Part shown: one piece after another, positions 26,847 to 36,237 of the stretch
Layout of the letters: the number at the start of each line of letters is the position of its first letter
How positions within the stretch are numbered: the stretch's first letter is position 1
Assembly (NCBI GenBank): GCA_029268645.1
Contig: JAQWNI010000277.1
Location: 1-45,318, forward strand
DNA length: 45,318 bases
Source of the DNA: Myxococcota bacterium
Lineage (GTDB): Bacteria > Myxococcota_A > UBA9160 > UBA4427
Direction: 5' to 3'
Notes under the pieces: generated by a model
Database searches by the model: none
The model's input: the letters and a program-made list of their open reading frames with translations, nothing else
What the model was told of the DNA's origin: nothing
Position numbers and translations under genes: made by a program

Positions 26847-27512
26847 ATGATCAACGTGACACGCGAAGGCCCCGTTTATGTTTTGCGTTTGGATGGCGGG
26901 GAGAATCGTTTTGGCCCCGACGCTATCCGCGCATGGAACACCGCCCTCGATGAAGTGGAGTCCGAGGCAGGGCCGAAAGCGCTTGTGACGACGGGCACGG
27001 GCAAGTTTTACTCAAATGGTCTCGACCTCGACTACATGATGAGCGAAGGGGTCGATTCGGGGGAGTACCTCGCGAGCGTCCTGGATATCATGGGACGGGT
27101 TCTGACGTTTCCCGCGATGACCGTAGCGGCGATGAATGGTCACGCCTTTGGGGCCGGAGCCCAGGTCGCACTGGTCCATGACTATCGAATGATGCGGGAG
27201 GATCGGGGCTACTTCTGTATGCCAGAGATCGACATGCGAGCACCGTTGCACCCGGGAATGACGGCCATCATTCAGGCACGCTTGCCGCGCCAGGTCGCCC
27301 ACGAAGTGATCGTCACGGGGACTCGGTATGGCGGACCGCAAGCCTTGGAGCAAAGCATTGTCGATTCCCTTGCTCCTGAGTCGGAAGTCGTCGACCGCGC
27401 AATCGAATGGGCTTCGCGCTTCGCTGAGAAGGCCGATCCGGTCATGAGTCGCTTGAAGCGAGAAATGTATCCCGAAGTTCTTCAGGCCTTACGGGCCGAG
27501 TTCGTGCGCTGA
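26847..27512 (+). CDS. Crotonase-family enoyl-CoA hydratase/isomerase
   Basis: The 221-residue short crotonase has LVTTGTGKFYSNGLDLDYM (CoA-binding/oxyanion region) and AAMNGHAFGAGAQVALVHDY. The position of the first catalytic Glu of hydratases is Gln here (GAGAQVAL), while the second Glu is kept (MPEIDM). Having only this Glu is typical of delta3-delta2-enoyl-CoA isomerases, so isomerase activity is more likely than hydration. SD GGAGAG upstream; 33 nt after the SDR. Confidence 0.9.
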   Translation: MINVTREGPVYVLRLDGGENRFGPDAIRAWNTALDEVESEAGPKALVTTGTGKFYSNGLDLDYMMSEGVDSGEYLASVLDIMGRVLTFPAMTVAAMNGHAFGAGAQVALVHDYRMMREDRGYFCMPEIDMRAPLHPGMTAIIQARLPRQVAHEVIVTGTRYGGPQALEQSIVDSLAPESEVVDRAIEWASRFAEKADPVMSRLKREMYPEVLQALRAEFVR

Positions 27513-27528
27513 TCGGGGGACCTTCTTG

Positions 27529-27912
27529 GTGGACTCGAAGCCCATCTGTTCTATCGAGGACGTGCCCGAGGGTGAGGCGCGTGGGTTTGACGTGGACCGC
27601 GGTGGGGAGGCAGTCCTGTCTTTGATTCTGGCCAAACGGGGCGGGCAAATTTTCGCCTACGAGAACCGCTGCCCCCACCTCGGGACGCCTTTGGATTGGC
27701 GTCCAGATCGTTTGCTCGACGTGACCGGGGAGTATTTGATCTGCGCAACCCATGGTGCCTTGTTTCAATTTGAGGATGGCCATTGCCTTGTGGGGCCCTG
27801 TGTCGGACAGGGACTTCGACCGTTGGAAATCGAGGTCGCCGACGAAGTGGTTCGCTTGGTGGTGAATGAAGCAACCGAATCTTCGATGGGTCCGATTGTG
27901 GGTCCGAGCTGA
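27529..27912 (+). CDS. Rieske [2Fe-2S] ferredoxin-like protein
   Basis: The 127-residue stand-alone Rieske domain has ligands Cys48-x-His50 (CPHLGTPL) and Cys72-x2-His75 (CATHGALF). Such proteins act as electron carriers for ring-hydroxylating oxygenases or as small subunits of nitrite-reductase-like enzymes; no oxygenase large subunit is adjacent. Start GTG 27529 (TTG 27526 is equivalent); 16 nt after the crotonase stop, same operon. Confidence 0.9.
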   Translation: MDSKPICSIEDVPEGEARGFDVDRGGEAVLSLILAKRGGQIFAYENRCPHLGTPLDWRPDRLLDVTGEYLICATHGALFQFEDGHCLVGPCVGQGLRPLEIEVADEVVRLVVNEATESSMGPIVGPS

Positions 27913-28047
27913 CGTCGCACGTTCGGGTCTTCTCGGGTTGCATGGGCGCCCTTTTTCCCGGATCCGGGAGGTCGGTTGGGGTCCCGGATTAGAGACCGAT
28001 GTGCGATGGTCCGGTCGCGCTCGATCACGATTCGTCAGGAGAAAATC

Positions 28048-29091
28048 ATGAAGTTGGGTATCACAGCGGCCTCATTCGGACCTCAAGCCCGCGTCAATCT
28101 GGCCCTCGTGCGTCGGGCTGAAGAGTTGGGTTTTGATTCGGCATGGACAGCGGAGGCCTACGGGAATGATGCCGCGACCACCGCCACCTGGGTGTTGGCT
28201 CAGACCGAACGCATCAAGGTGGGAACCGCCATCATGCAAATGCCCGCCCGGACCCCGGCGATGACGGCCATGACGGCGATGACGCTGGACCATCTTTCCG
28301 GGGGGCGCTTCATTCTCGGACTGGGCCCTTCAGGCCCACAAGTCGTCGAGGGGTGGCATGGTCTTCCCTATGGCAAACCCCTGACGAGAACCAGAGAGTA
28401 CATCCAGATCTTGCGCCAGATTTTTGCCCGAGAGGCGCCTCTCGAATTTCATGGAGAGATCTATGATATTCCCACTCAGGCCGAAGGCGCCTCGGGTCTT
28501 GGGAAGCCAATTAAAAGCATTCTTCACGGAAATCCCGACATTCCCATTTATACCGCTTCGATTAGTCCGAACGGCTTACGCTGCGCGGGTGAAGTGGCCG
28601 ATGGTGTTTTTCCGTCAATGCTGGATCCCGACAAAGCGGAAACGACCTATGTCCAACATGTCGAGGCAGGCTTCGCGAAAGCTTCGGGTTCGAAGAGCCT
28701 GGAGAACTTTGCGATCACGCCGGCTGTTTCGGTGATCATCAGCGATGAAATTGAAAAGGCACGCATGCCGATCAAGGGTCAGCTGGCCCTCTACATTGGT
28801 GGCATGGGGGCCCGGAACAAGAACTTCTACAACGACTTGACCAAACGGCTCGGTTACGAAGAAGCAGCTGAAAAGATTCAGGATCTATTCTTGGATGGAA
28901 ATAAAATGGAGGCGATGGCCGCGGTGCCCGACGAATTGGTCGATGCCGTTCACTTGGTGGGTCCGAAAGACCGAATTCGTGACCGACTGCAGTCTTGGCG
29001 AGAGGCCGGCGCGCGGCGCCATGTCGATACCATGATGGTAGGGACGACCCAGGTCGAAGCCCTCGAATTGCTCGCGGAGGAAATGCTCTAG
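28048..29091 (+). CDS. LLM-class (luciferase-like) oxidoreductase, probably F420-dependent
   Basis: The 347-residue protein has a luciferase-like TIM barrel with RRAEELGFDSAWTAEAYGND, IKVGTAIMQMPARTPAMTAM and LSGGRFILGLGPSGPQVVEG. The last two resemble F420-dependent N5,N10-methylene-H4MPT-reductase-like enzymes more than bacterial luciferase. No F420 biosynthesis gene is in the window, so FMN use remains possible. ATG 28048 with AGGAG 6 nt upstream; the longer track start is not supported. Confidence 0.9.
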   Translation: MKLGITAASFGPQARVNLALVRRAEELGFDSAWTAEAYGNDAATTATWVLAQTERIKVGTAIMQMPARTPAMTAMTAMTLDHLSGGRFILGLGPSGPQVVEGWHGLPYGKPLTRTREYIQILRQIFAREAPLEFHGEIYDIPTQAEGASGLGKPIKSILHGNPDIPIYTASISPNGLRCAGEVADGVFPSMLDPDKAETTYVQHVEAGFAKASGSKSLENFAITPAVSVIISDEIEKARMPIKGQLALYIGGMGARNKNFYNDLTKRLGYEEAAEKIQDLFLDGNKMEAMAAVPDELVDAVHLVGPKDRIRDRLQSWREAGARRHVDTMMVGTTQVEALELLAEEML

Positions 29092-29134
29092 CGAAAGCGG
29101 GTTCGTTTCCGCACTCAGTCAGAGGGTGATCAAA

Positions 29135-29941
29135 ATGGAGAATCAGGAGTCTCTCGACCTCAGCCGGGTTTTTGAACTAGAACCCCACGGTCCGGATACG
29201 TATGTCGGGGAAAGCCCCAGGTATTCCTGGGGTCGAATTTTTGGCGGGCTGGTTGTTGCCCAGGCGCTTTGGGCGGCGATTCAAAGTGTGAAGCCTGAGT
29301 ACATCGTTCATTCGCTTCATACCTATTTCATTCTCGGCGGCAATTTTGAAGAGCCGGTTCGGTATGAAGTCGATCGGGTTCGAAATGGACGTTCGTTCTC
29401 CACCCGCCGCGTCGTTGCTCGGCAAAGCGCCGGAGCCATCTTGACCTTGGCCTGTTCCTTCCAGGTCAAAGAGGCAGGCGGAGAGACGCAGTCAACCTCG
29501 TTGCCGGCCGGGTTGCCCGACCCCGAACAAGAGGCGTCCGAGTATGACGCGGGCGCCTTGCGGGTCGATGTAGAGACGTCGCATGCCCCACCGCGATCTC
29601 GGATGTGGGCGCGTTATCCCGCCCTGGATAATCTGGACCCTCGGGTTCAGCCCTGCACGTTGGCGTATCTCTCGGATCTGAACCCGATGACGGCGATTCA
29701 CGCTTCGCTCCCAGAGGGGGCACAGGCTGAGGAAGGCCAGGGCGCTAGCCTCGACCATGCGATGTGGTTTCATCGTCCGGGGCGAGCCGACGACTGGGTT
29801 CTTCTGGATATGGAAGGGCATGGCATGATTGGGACGCGTGGGTTGGCGACGGGCCGTGTTTTTGACCGGGCCGGGGCCCATCTCGCCACCGTCGCCCAGG
29901 AAGGCTTGCTCCGCCCTCCGCGAAAACCCGTGAAGGCATGA
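29135..29941 (+). CDS. Acyl-CoA thioesterase II (TesB family)
   Basis: Hydrolyses acyl-CoA to free acid and CoA. The 268-residue double-hotdog protein has RIFGGLVVAQALWAA, HSLHTYFILGGN and GRSFSTRRVVARQ. The second half has the catalytic Asp in LDHAMWFHRP and Gln in VAQEGLLR, matching the Asp/Gln/Thr set of E. coli TesB. ATG 29135 has AGAGGGTGA upstream (the track start at 29126 adds three residues). Last gene of the plus-strand catabolic run. Confidence 0.93.
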   Translation: MENQESLDLSRVFELEPHGPDTYVGESPRYSWGRIFGGLVVAQALWAAIQSVKPEYIVHSLHTYFILGGNFEEPVRYEVDRVRNGRSFSTRRVVARQSAGAILTLACSFQVKEAGGETQSTSLPAGLPDPEQEASEYDAGALRVDVETSHAPPRSRMWARYPALDNLDPRVQPCTLAYLSDLNPMTAIHASLPEGAQAEEGQGASLDHAMWFHRPGRADDWVLLDMEGHGMIGTRGLATGRVFDRAGAHLATVAQEGLLRPPRKPVKA

Positions 29942-29958
29942 GGAATCGGTTCGGCTGA

Positions 29959-32103
29959 TCAGCTGTCGGCCGCCTCGTGGGTACCCAAGGCGAGCGCGGC
30001 TCGGAAGCCTTCGTGAATGGCGCCTTCGATGTAGCCGACTCCGGAGCAGTCCCCGATCACAATGGGTTCAAGGCCTTCGTGTTTGAGTTCGTCTGCCAAA
30101 GTGGGGTTCTCGGCCAAGCCCGTTGTGAGGACCACTGTGTCGGCTTCAGCCTGGAAAGTGTCATCGCCATTTCGATAGCGAACGCTGGTTTCTTCGATCT
30201 CTTCGATCTGGACGGCCTTGAAGAGTTCGACGCCTTCGTTTCGGATGTCCTCCAGCAGGCGCCAGCGGCGGGGGTGGGCGAGGGCTTGCCCTAAAACGTC
30301 CCCTTCGTGCAGCACTGTGACTTGTCGGCCTCGCTCCGCGAAAAATTCCGCGAGTTCCAAGCCGACGAGATTGCCTCCGATGACCACGACTTTGCGCCCG
30401 ATCGGCATGTAGCGTTTCGATAACGTTCGTAGACGACGCGGGCTTTGAGTGGCTCCGATCCAGTGACCGGCCCGAATCGCTAGGCGACCGAAAAGGCCGA
30501 CCCTCTGGCCGGCGTCGGTTTCCCCCGATCCAGCCAGTAAGGCGCGCAGGTCGTCACCGTCGAAGACATGGTCACGATCGGCGCCGGGCAAGGCACTGGG
30601 TTCGCGCCGAGCGCCTGTGGCCACGATGACGGTGTCGGGCTGTAGGGCTCGGATCTGTTCCAGACCCAGCGCTTCGCCTCGACGAAGGGTGACGCCTGAG
30701 GCGAGAACCTGTCTTTCGAGCCAGTTGAGGAGGCGTTCGTTGGGCTCGTAGGCGAGGGCGGCGAAGCGCAGGGTGCCGCCAAGTTGGCGGCTTTGTTCGA
30801 AGAGCGTGACTTGATGGCCCCGAGCCGCGGCCACCCGCGCCGCTTCGAGGCCCGCCGGGCCGCCCCCCGCGATGACCACGCGTTGGCTGCGCTGTGCAGG
30901 GGTTCGGGCCGCCTCGGCCAAGTCGATTTCGTTGGCCGTGATCGGGTTTACGCTGCAGCGAACCCGCCGGTCAAAGAAGGCTTGGGCGACACATGTGTAA
31001 CAGTAGATGCAAGGGCGCACATCCTCCGGAGTTCCCTGCTGGAGTTTTTTTGGCAACTCGGGATCCGCGAGCATCTTTCGCCCCATGGCGATGACGTCTA
31101 CCCGGTTCTTTGCGATCAACTCTTCGGCCAAACTGGGCTCAATTCGACCGACGGCAATCACGGGCACCCCGACCCGTTCTCGAACCTGAGCGGCGTGTTC
31201 TACGTGTTTGGCCTCGGTGTGAACCAAGGTGCCCTCGGTGAAGCCGGGCCCGGAGGTGGAGTCTTGGTACGCGCTCAGATGAATCGCGTCGGCGCCCGCT
31301 TCGACGGCCAGTTCTGCCGCGCGCAGGGCATCTTCAAAGACGATTCCGTTGGGAGTTCGGTACTCAAGGGCATCCAAGCGACACCAGATCGGAAAGTCGT
31401 GACCGGCCTTGGCCTTGGACGCTTTGAGGATTTCACAGAGGAGTCGAGACCGATTTTCGATCGACCCCCCATACTCGTCTTCACGTAAGTTCCAGGCTCG
31501 AGAAAGGAAACTAGAGATCAGGTAACCATGCGCTCCGTGTATTTCGGCGGCGTCAAAGCCCGCTTCTCGCGCCCGAGCTACGGCATCCGCGAAGTCCTCT
31601 ATCGCTTGCTCAATGTCGAGCTTAGTCGCCGGATGCAATTTGGGAACGCCTCCGGAAGCGCCGATCAGCAGGCCAATTTCTTCGGCTGAGAGATCGTTGG
31701 CGAGGTCCATGACACCGTGAAAGGTAGGCTCCGAAGGGACGAGAAGGGGTCGATCCTGTTTGGTGTCGACTCGGGAGACTTTTCCGTGGTGGACAAGCTG
31801 AACCGCGATCTTGGCACCATGGCGATGAACGCGGTCTGTCAACTGGCGGAGCCCAGGCAGATAGCGGTCATCGGAAATCGCCATCTGATGAGTCGAAGTG
31901 GCCCCGCGCGGATAGGCCACTGCGCAGACTTCGGTGATGAGGAGTCCGGCTCCGCCGCGGGCGCGCTCTTCGTAATAGCGGATGACGCGTTCACGTACCT
32001 CGCCATCATCGTCGATGATCTCGACCCCCATCGGAGCCATGGCGATGCGGTTCTTGATTTCCAAGGCGCCGATTTGAAGCGGAGAGAAAAGGTGCGGGTA
32101 CAT
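29959..32103 (-). CDS. NADH:flavin oxidoreductase / 2,4-dienoyl-CoA reductase-like (FMN, Fe-S, FAD)
   Basis: The 714-residue protein has an old-yellow-enzyme TIM barrel (MYPHLFSPLQIGALEIKNR; GYLISSFLSRAWNLREDEYGG; VIAMGRKMLADPELP). A [4Fe-4S] motif CxxCxxC-x11-C (CIYCYTC) follows, slightly shorter than the CxxCx3C of FadH. Next are FAD- and NAD(P)-binding Rossmann folds (VIAGGGPAGLEAARVAAARG; VVIGGNLVGLELAEFFAERG). The arrangement is that of 2,4-dienoyl-CoA reductase, bile-acid enoate reductase and trimethylamine dehydrogenase. Reduction of an enoyl-CoA is plausible given the neighbouring crotonase, SDR and TesB. I start at ATG 32103 (GGGAG 6 nt upstream); the track ORF to 32331 adds 76 unrelated residues. 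Convergent with tesB. Confidence 0.93.
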   Translation of the reverse strand: MYPHLFSPLQIGALEIKNRIAMAPMGVEIIDDDGEVRERVIRYYEERARGGAGLLITEVCAVAYPRGATSTHQMAISDDRYLPGLRQLTDRVHRHGAKIAVQLVHHGKVSRVDTKQDRPLLVPSEPTFHGVMDLANDLSAEEIGLLIGASGGVPKLHPATKLDIEQAIEDFADAVARAREAGFDAAEIHGAHGYLISSFLSRAWNLREDEYGGSIENRSRLLCEILKASKAKAGHDFPIWCRLDALEYRTPNGIVFEDALRAAELAVEAGADAIHLSAYQDSTSGPGFTEGTLVHTEAKHVEHAAQVRERVGVPVIAVGRIEPSLAEELIAKNRVDVIAMGRKMLADPELPKKLQQGTPEDVRPCIYCYTCVAQAFFDRRVRCSVNPITANEIDLAEAARTPAQRSQRVVIAGGGPAGLEAARVAAARGHQVTLFEQSRQLGGTLRFAALAYEPNERLLNWLERQVLASGVTLRRGEALGLEQIRALQPDTVIVATGARREPSALPGADRDHVFDGDDLRALLAGSGETDAGQRVGLFGRLAIRAGHWIGATQSPRRLRTLSKRYMPIGRKVVVIGGNLVGLELAEFFAERGRQVTVLHEGDVLGQALAHPRRWRLLEDIRNEGVELFKAVQIEEIEETSVRYRNGDDTFQAEADTVVLTTGLAENPTLADELKHEGLEPIVIGDCSGVGYIEGAIHEGFRAALALGTHEAADS

Positions 32104-32421
32104 GGTGTCTCCCATCAAAAGCAGAAGGCATCGCGCCTGGGTGATCGGAATCCTGGCCGTGTGCTCGACCCATGGCCCCAAGACGGTCCCGCTTTGAGCC
32201 CCGGCTGTAAAGCCAATCGGGGCCTGTTTTGAATTCAGGCGCTCTGCGTAAACCTGAGTCGATTCAAGAAGTTGGGTCGCATTCGCCCATTTAGACACGA
32301 TACCCGTGGGGGGGGCGGCGGGCCGCCCCACGACACGCTTCGAATTCGAGCGTTAGACTGAGAGAATTGCAGCACAGCCTGGTTGTGAGCGAAGGCAGCT
32401 TGCTCTCGAAAGGCATGAGTG

Positions 32422-35400
32422 ATGTCGAGCCAGATAGCGCAATATCGATTCGGGGCCTTTCAGGTCGATCCCAAGCGAAGAGAACTTCGTCGCGGGCCCG
32501 TCGAGGTGGACGTTCAGCCAAAAGTGCTGGACGTGATCGTGCACTTGATCGAATCCCGGGACCGGGTGGTGCCCAGGGAAGAGCTCCTCGATGATCTGTG
32601 GGGCGACGCCTCGGTGAGCGAAGGCGTTCTCACCACAGCGATTCATGCGGCCCGAACCGCCTTAAACGACTCCGCCGCCCGGGCTTGGGCGATCAAAACC
32701 GTGGCGCGTCGCGGGTATCGCTTTGTTGCGCCTGTTGTCGAAGGAGATACAAGGCCTGCCAACCCTATCGCCCAGACGGATGGTCCCGATGGATTGGCCC
32801 CCGGGGTGGGCGGAGATTTCGTGGGCGGCGAGGCCTCCCTAAAGCGCGTAACACGCGCTTTTCAAAAAGCGACGCAAGGTGAGGGTGGCATTCTGGTCGT
32901 GACCGGCGAGGCGGGACAGGGCAAGACCCGGCTCCTCGACGAAGTCCAGCGCCGCGCTCAGAGCTGGGAAGCTCTGGTGGCGACGACAGCGTGTGAGGGG
33001 CGAAAAGGAACAGCGGCTTACTCACCTTGGTCTACGTTGATTCGCAAGTTGGCCGTGCAATGCGAACGGGATGAGTCACTGCGCGATTTGGGGTCGGGTC
33101 TCGATCAGATTATGTCGCTCTTTCCCGATGCGCTCGGAGACGGGTCGGATGGGGAGGATAAGGCGATTGAGTCGCGGGCCCCGGCTCGTTTTCGTCTTGT
33201 GGACAACGTGGGTCTGTATCTCAGTCGGCTGACCGCGCGATCCCCAGTGCTGTTGATGCTGGATGATCTCCAGGCGGCCGATCAGGCGTCGCTCCGCCTC
33301 CTGAGCTTGCTGGCCCCAGAAATACGGCACATGTCTTTGCTGCTGATTGTGACCGTGCGCGATCACAACGGTCCGCCCGATGGCTTGCTGCCAGAGACGC
33401 TGGCCGAGATCGCCCATAACTACCCCGGTGGCCGGATGACGATCGAGGGCCTGTCGAGGCAAGACACCGGAGTTCTCGTTGCCAAATTGATCGGCGTCGA
33501 GCTCTCCTCCGATTGGGTGGACACGATCGCCGAGCGCAGCGAAGGAAACCCTTTCTTCATTCGTGAGATTGTGAGCTTGCTTCAGGTGGAGAACGTTCAA
33601 AATTCCCCACTGCAAGCGAGTTGGGTCACCCAAGTTCCCCCTGCCGTTCGGGACGTCGTGCTGCGGCGTCTGAGTCGCTTGAGCCTGCCCTGTCGTAATT
33701 TACTGCTGCAAGCGTCAGTCTTGGGGCGTGAATGGAGTTTGGAGCTTCTGGCTTTGTTCCTCGGCGACGAGCCCGCAGAGTTCGCCGAAAGACTGACTGA
33801 AGCGACCCAAATGGGTTTTATTCGCGAGAAAATCGAAGAGTCTGACCGATATCAATTTGTCCACGGACTTCTTCACGACACGCTCTACGGAAGTTTGCCG
33901 ATGGCTCAGCGTCAGGCATCTCACCGGCGCGCCGCCGAGATTCTCGATTCGGACGCGGTTCGGGCTGCGGAGCGTCTTCCTGGCGTCTTGGCTGATCACT
34001 ACATGCGTGTGGGCGATGACAAGGCTTCGGCTCGAGCCAGTGATTGGGCAGAGAAAGCGGCGCAGCAAGCAGCCTCTCTCGGCGCCTGGGATGAGGCCGC
34101 CAAGTTCTATGGAATGGCCTTGGATGCCCTTGACCGGATGGACCAGCCCGATCCGGCCCGCCGCTGTGATTTCTTGATTGGTCTGGGCGGGGCGCGGCTT
34201 GATGCGCGTGTCGCGGACCCAAGGGGCCGAGACTCATTGATTCGAGCCGCTCGGATCGCGCAGGAACTCGATGAACCCGATGCATTGATTCGGGTGGCCT
34301 TGGCGTTGGCGTCGACTTCTCTACAGACCGGGCCCCGAGATCGGGAAATGATTGAAGTTCTGAGCGCAGCCATTGCGGCGCTCGGCGATCACGGGACGAC
34401 GTCGGTTCGTGCGCGACTGATGGCGCAGCTTGCTTATCAGCGCCAAGGAGCCAAGCCTGAAGATGGTGCGCCAAACCCGCATGATGTGGCTGTCGAGATG
34501 GCGCGGGAGTCGGGCGATAATCGGGCCCTATTCGAAACCCTGAATCTTCGTTGTGCAGCGTTTTCCGGACCGAGTAAAGGTGAACGAAGGGTTCAGGATG
34601 CCGACGAATTGCTCCGCATTTCCTCAGACCAAGGGCTCGCGGAGATCGGTTTGTTCGCGTATCGGTGGAGGCTGCACACGGCCCTTGAGGCGGGGGACAT
34701 GGATGCGGCCGATCGGGAGCTGGCTGCCTATGATGCTGCCGTCGATCGAGAAAGGCTTTGGTCGGGTCGCTGGTATGGGCTCACCGTTCGGGCCGCTCGC
34801 GCTATGGCGGAGGCGCGATTTGGATCGGCGGAACGGATGGTGATGGAGAGTTTTGCCCACCGACGCGACGAGACCACTCCGCTGGTGATCGGGACTTTCG
34901 CCACGCAGCTTTTTTGGCTGCGCCGCGAACAGGGCCGAGTATCGGAAGTTCAGCATTTGCGCGAGCACGATTCGCCCCACGTTGCCTTCCGCGTTCTTCA
35001 CATGATGATCGACGCCGAGTTGGGCCAACCCGATCGCGCGCGCGACGCTCTGAAGGGCGCCGTTGAGACAGAACTCATGGGTTTGTCGGTCGACTACTCG
35101 TATCTCTATGTGCTTTCGGCCCTAGCCGAGACGGCGGTCATGGTCGAAGACGATGGCTGCGCCCGTATCCTGTACGAACGAATGCTCCCTTACGCGGAAA
35201 ACTATGTGAACCTCTTCTTGGGATGCCTTCACTTGGGCTCAGTTTCACGGTTTCTCGGTCGACTGGCCCTGACCTTCGGCGAGCCCGGCATGGCGGGTTA
35301 TCACTTCGCGCATGCCGTCGACGCGAATCGGGCGACGGGGTCCCATCTCTGGGTTGCGCACACCCGACTGGATTGGGCGACGGCCCTGTCCGGGCAAGGC

Positions 35401-35520
35401 CATGCGGCGCGGGTTGAGGCGCGGGAGCTTTTGCGTCCCTGCTTGGCCGAGTCTCGTGAGCGAGGCATCAAGGCAATCGCTGCTCGCTCGGGAAAGCTTT
35501 TAGAAGACCTCCGCAACTGA
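32422..35520 (+). CDS. Large transcriptional regulator: winged helix + AAA ATPase + TPR-like
   Basis: The 1032-residue protein has an OmpR/PhoB-type DNA-binding domain at residues about 5-100 (FGAFQVDPKRRELRRG; KTVARRGYRFVAPV). An AAA/STAND ATPase follows with Walker A GEAGQGKTRLLDEV and Walker B VLLMLDDLQAAD, and the STAND-like GNPFFIREIV segment. The final ~450 residues are Ala/Leu/Arg-rich helices of TPR type. No receiver domain, so input is probably through the TPR part and ATP state. The gene is divergent from the flavoprotein gene (about 320 nt apart), so it is a candidate regulator of it. ATG 32422 follows a weak SD; GTG 32419 is equivalent. Bases 32104-32421 hold only this divergent promoter region; no boxes recognised. 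Confidence 0.9.
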   Translation: MSSQIAQYRFGAFQVDPKRRELRRGPVEVDVQPKVLDVIVHLIESRDRVVPREELLDDLWGDASVSEGVLTTAIHAARTALNDSAARAWAIKTVARRGYRFVAPVVEGDTRPANPIAQTDGPDGLAPGVGGDFVGGEASLKRVTRAFQKATQGEGGILVVTGEAGQGKTRLLDEVQRRAQSWEALVATTACEGRKGTAAYSPWSTLIRKLAVQCERDESLRDLGSGLDQIMSLFPDALGDGSDGEDKAIESRAPARFRLVDNVGLYLSRLTARSPVLLMLDDLQAADQASLRLLSLLAPEIRHMSLLLIVTVRDHNGPPDGLLPETLAEIAHNYPGGRMTIEGLSRQDTGVLVAKLIGVELSSDWVDTIAERSEGNPFFIREIVSLLQVENVQNSPLQASWVTQVPPAVRDVVLRRLSRLSLPCRNLLLQASVLGREWSLELLALFLGDEPAEFAERLTEATQMGFIREKIEESDRYQFVHGLLHDTLYGSLPMAQRQASHRRAAEILDSDAVRAAERLPGVLADHYMRVGDDKASARASDWAEKAAQQAASLGAWDEAAKFYGMALDALDRMDQPDPARRCDFLIGLGGARLDARVADPRGRDSLIRAARIAQELDEPDALIRVALALASTSLQTGPRDREMIEVLSAAIAALGDHGTTSVRARLMAQLAYQRQGAKPEDGAPNPHDVAVEMARESGDNRALFETLNLRCAAFSGPSKGERRVQDADELLRISSDQGLAEIGLFAYRWRLHTALEAGDMDAADRELAAYDAAVDRERLWSGRWYGLTVRAARAMAEARFGSAERMVMESFAHRRDETTPLVIGTFATQLFWLRREQGRVSEVQHLREHDSPHVAFRVLHMMIDAELGQPDRARDALKGAVETELMGLSVDYSYLYVLSALAETAVMVEDDGCARILYERMLPYAENYVNLFLGCLHLGSVSRFLGRLALTFGEPGMAGYHFAHAVDANRATGSHLWVAHTRLDWATALSGQGHAARVEARELLRPCLAESRERGIKAIAARSGKLLEDLRN

Positions 35521-36237
35521 TGTGAATTGCCCCCATCGAGCGTAAGGCTTGAGCGATTTTTTGGGTTCACTCAGGAATTGCTGATCTTCTACTCAGGATT
35601 TAGCCGGAGCCTTCCCAGTAGTCTGTGTACATGGCCAGCGAATCCCCCACCCCCCCTAAGAGGTGCAAGAGCCCCGCTCCCCCGTCGGTTTCGGACTCAC
35701 CCCGGCCGAAGTCCGAGACGACGGGGGAGAACCGGCAGTCCGCAGTCTGCCGGAGGGTGTGTGCCTGGTGCGGGGCTGAGCTGGCCCGTGAGACCTGGGC
35801 CCGGTCCGGGGAGGCGGAACTGACGACCTGGGGCATTTGCTCCAGCTGCCTCGAGCTTCGAGAGGAGATGGGTGGGGCGTTGTCCAGCGTCCAGACGTCT
35901 CAAGTGGATCAGCACGACGATGACCCCGGACTTCCGGTCCGCGGGGCTGATACCCACTTGAAGACCTGGCCGACTGAGCGCGCCCCAATCAGCTGATCGG
36001 GCTGAGCCGTATCAGCATCGAAGAGCTGATCCTCTTGAGGCTTCCCAGGCCCCTCCGACCCGCGGGGGGCAAGCTTTGTGAGCGCAGTCTTAGTGCTCGC
36101 CGGCGCACGATCCAAGTCATTTCGTTTGGTCTTCTCTGTGCCGAAGGCCTCGATGTGCCTGCTAGTCTGGCGATCATCGCTGTGTCTGATGTGACGACCG
36201 TTCGCGCGGTGCCTGGAAGAGAGTTCATCGACTCATC
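35521..36237. other. Gene-poor stretch with one small ORF
   Basis: About 720 nt between the AAA regulator and the spermidine-synthase-like gene. It holds the zinc-ribbon ORF at 35631-35996 (own entry). Bases 35521-35630 and 35997-36237 show no convincing ORF, tRNA or terminator; a short near-repeat TCACTCAGGAATT / CTACTCAGGATTT occurs about 35570-35600. Confidence 0.5.
35631..35996 (+). CDS. Small zinc-ribbon-like protein, function unknown
   Basis: The 121-residue protein has a disordered Pro/Ser/Lys-rich N-terminus, then CAWCGAEL, a spacer of about 20 residues and GICSSCLE, i.e. two CxxC knuckles that could bind zinc. The CAWC...GICxxC pattern recurs in bacterial signalling-associated zinc ribbons, usually close to sensor or regulator genes; here it follows the AAA regulator. 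The C-terminus is acidic and low in complexity. ATG 35631 has no good SD, so expression is uncertain. Confidence 0.5.
   Translation: MASESPTPPKRCKSPAPPSVSDSPRPKSETTGENRQSAVCRRVCAWCGAELARETWARSGEAELTTWGICSSCLELREEMGGALSSVQTSQVDQHDDDPGLPVRGADTHLKTWPTERAPIS

Noticed and set aside
27957-27970. CCCGGATCCGGG palindrome as a terminator
   Set aside because: The T-run is on the wrong side for the plus-strand operon, and the pairs leave no loop.
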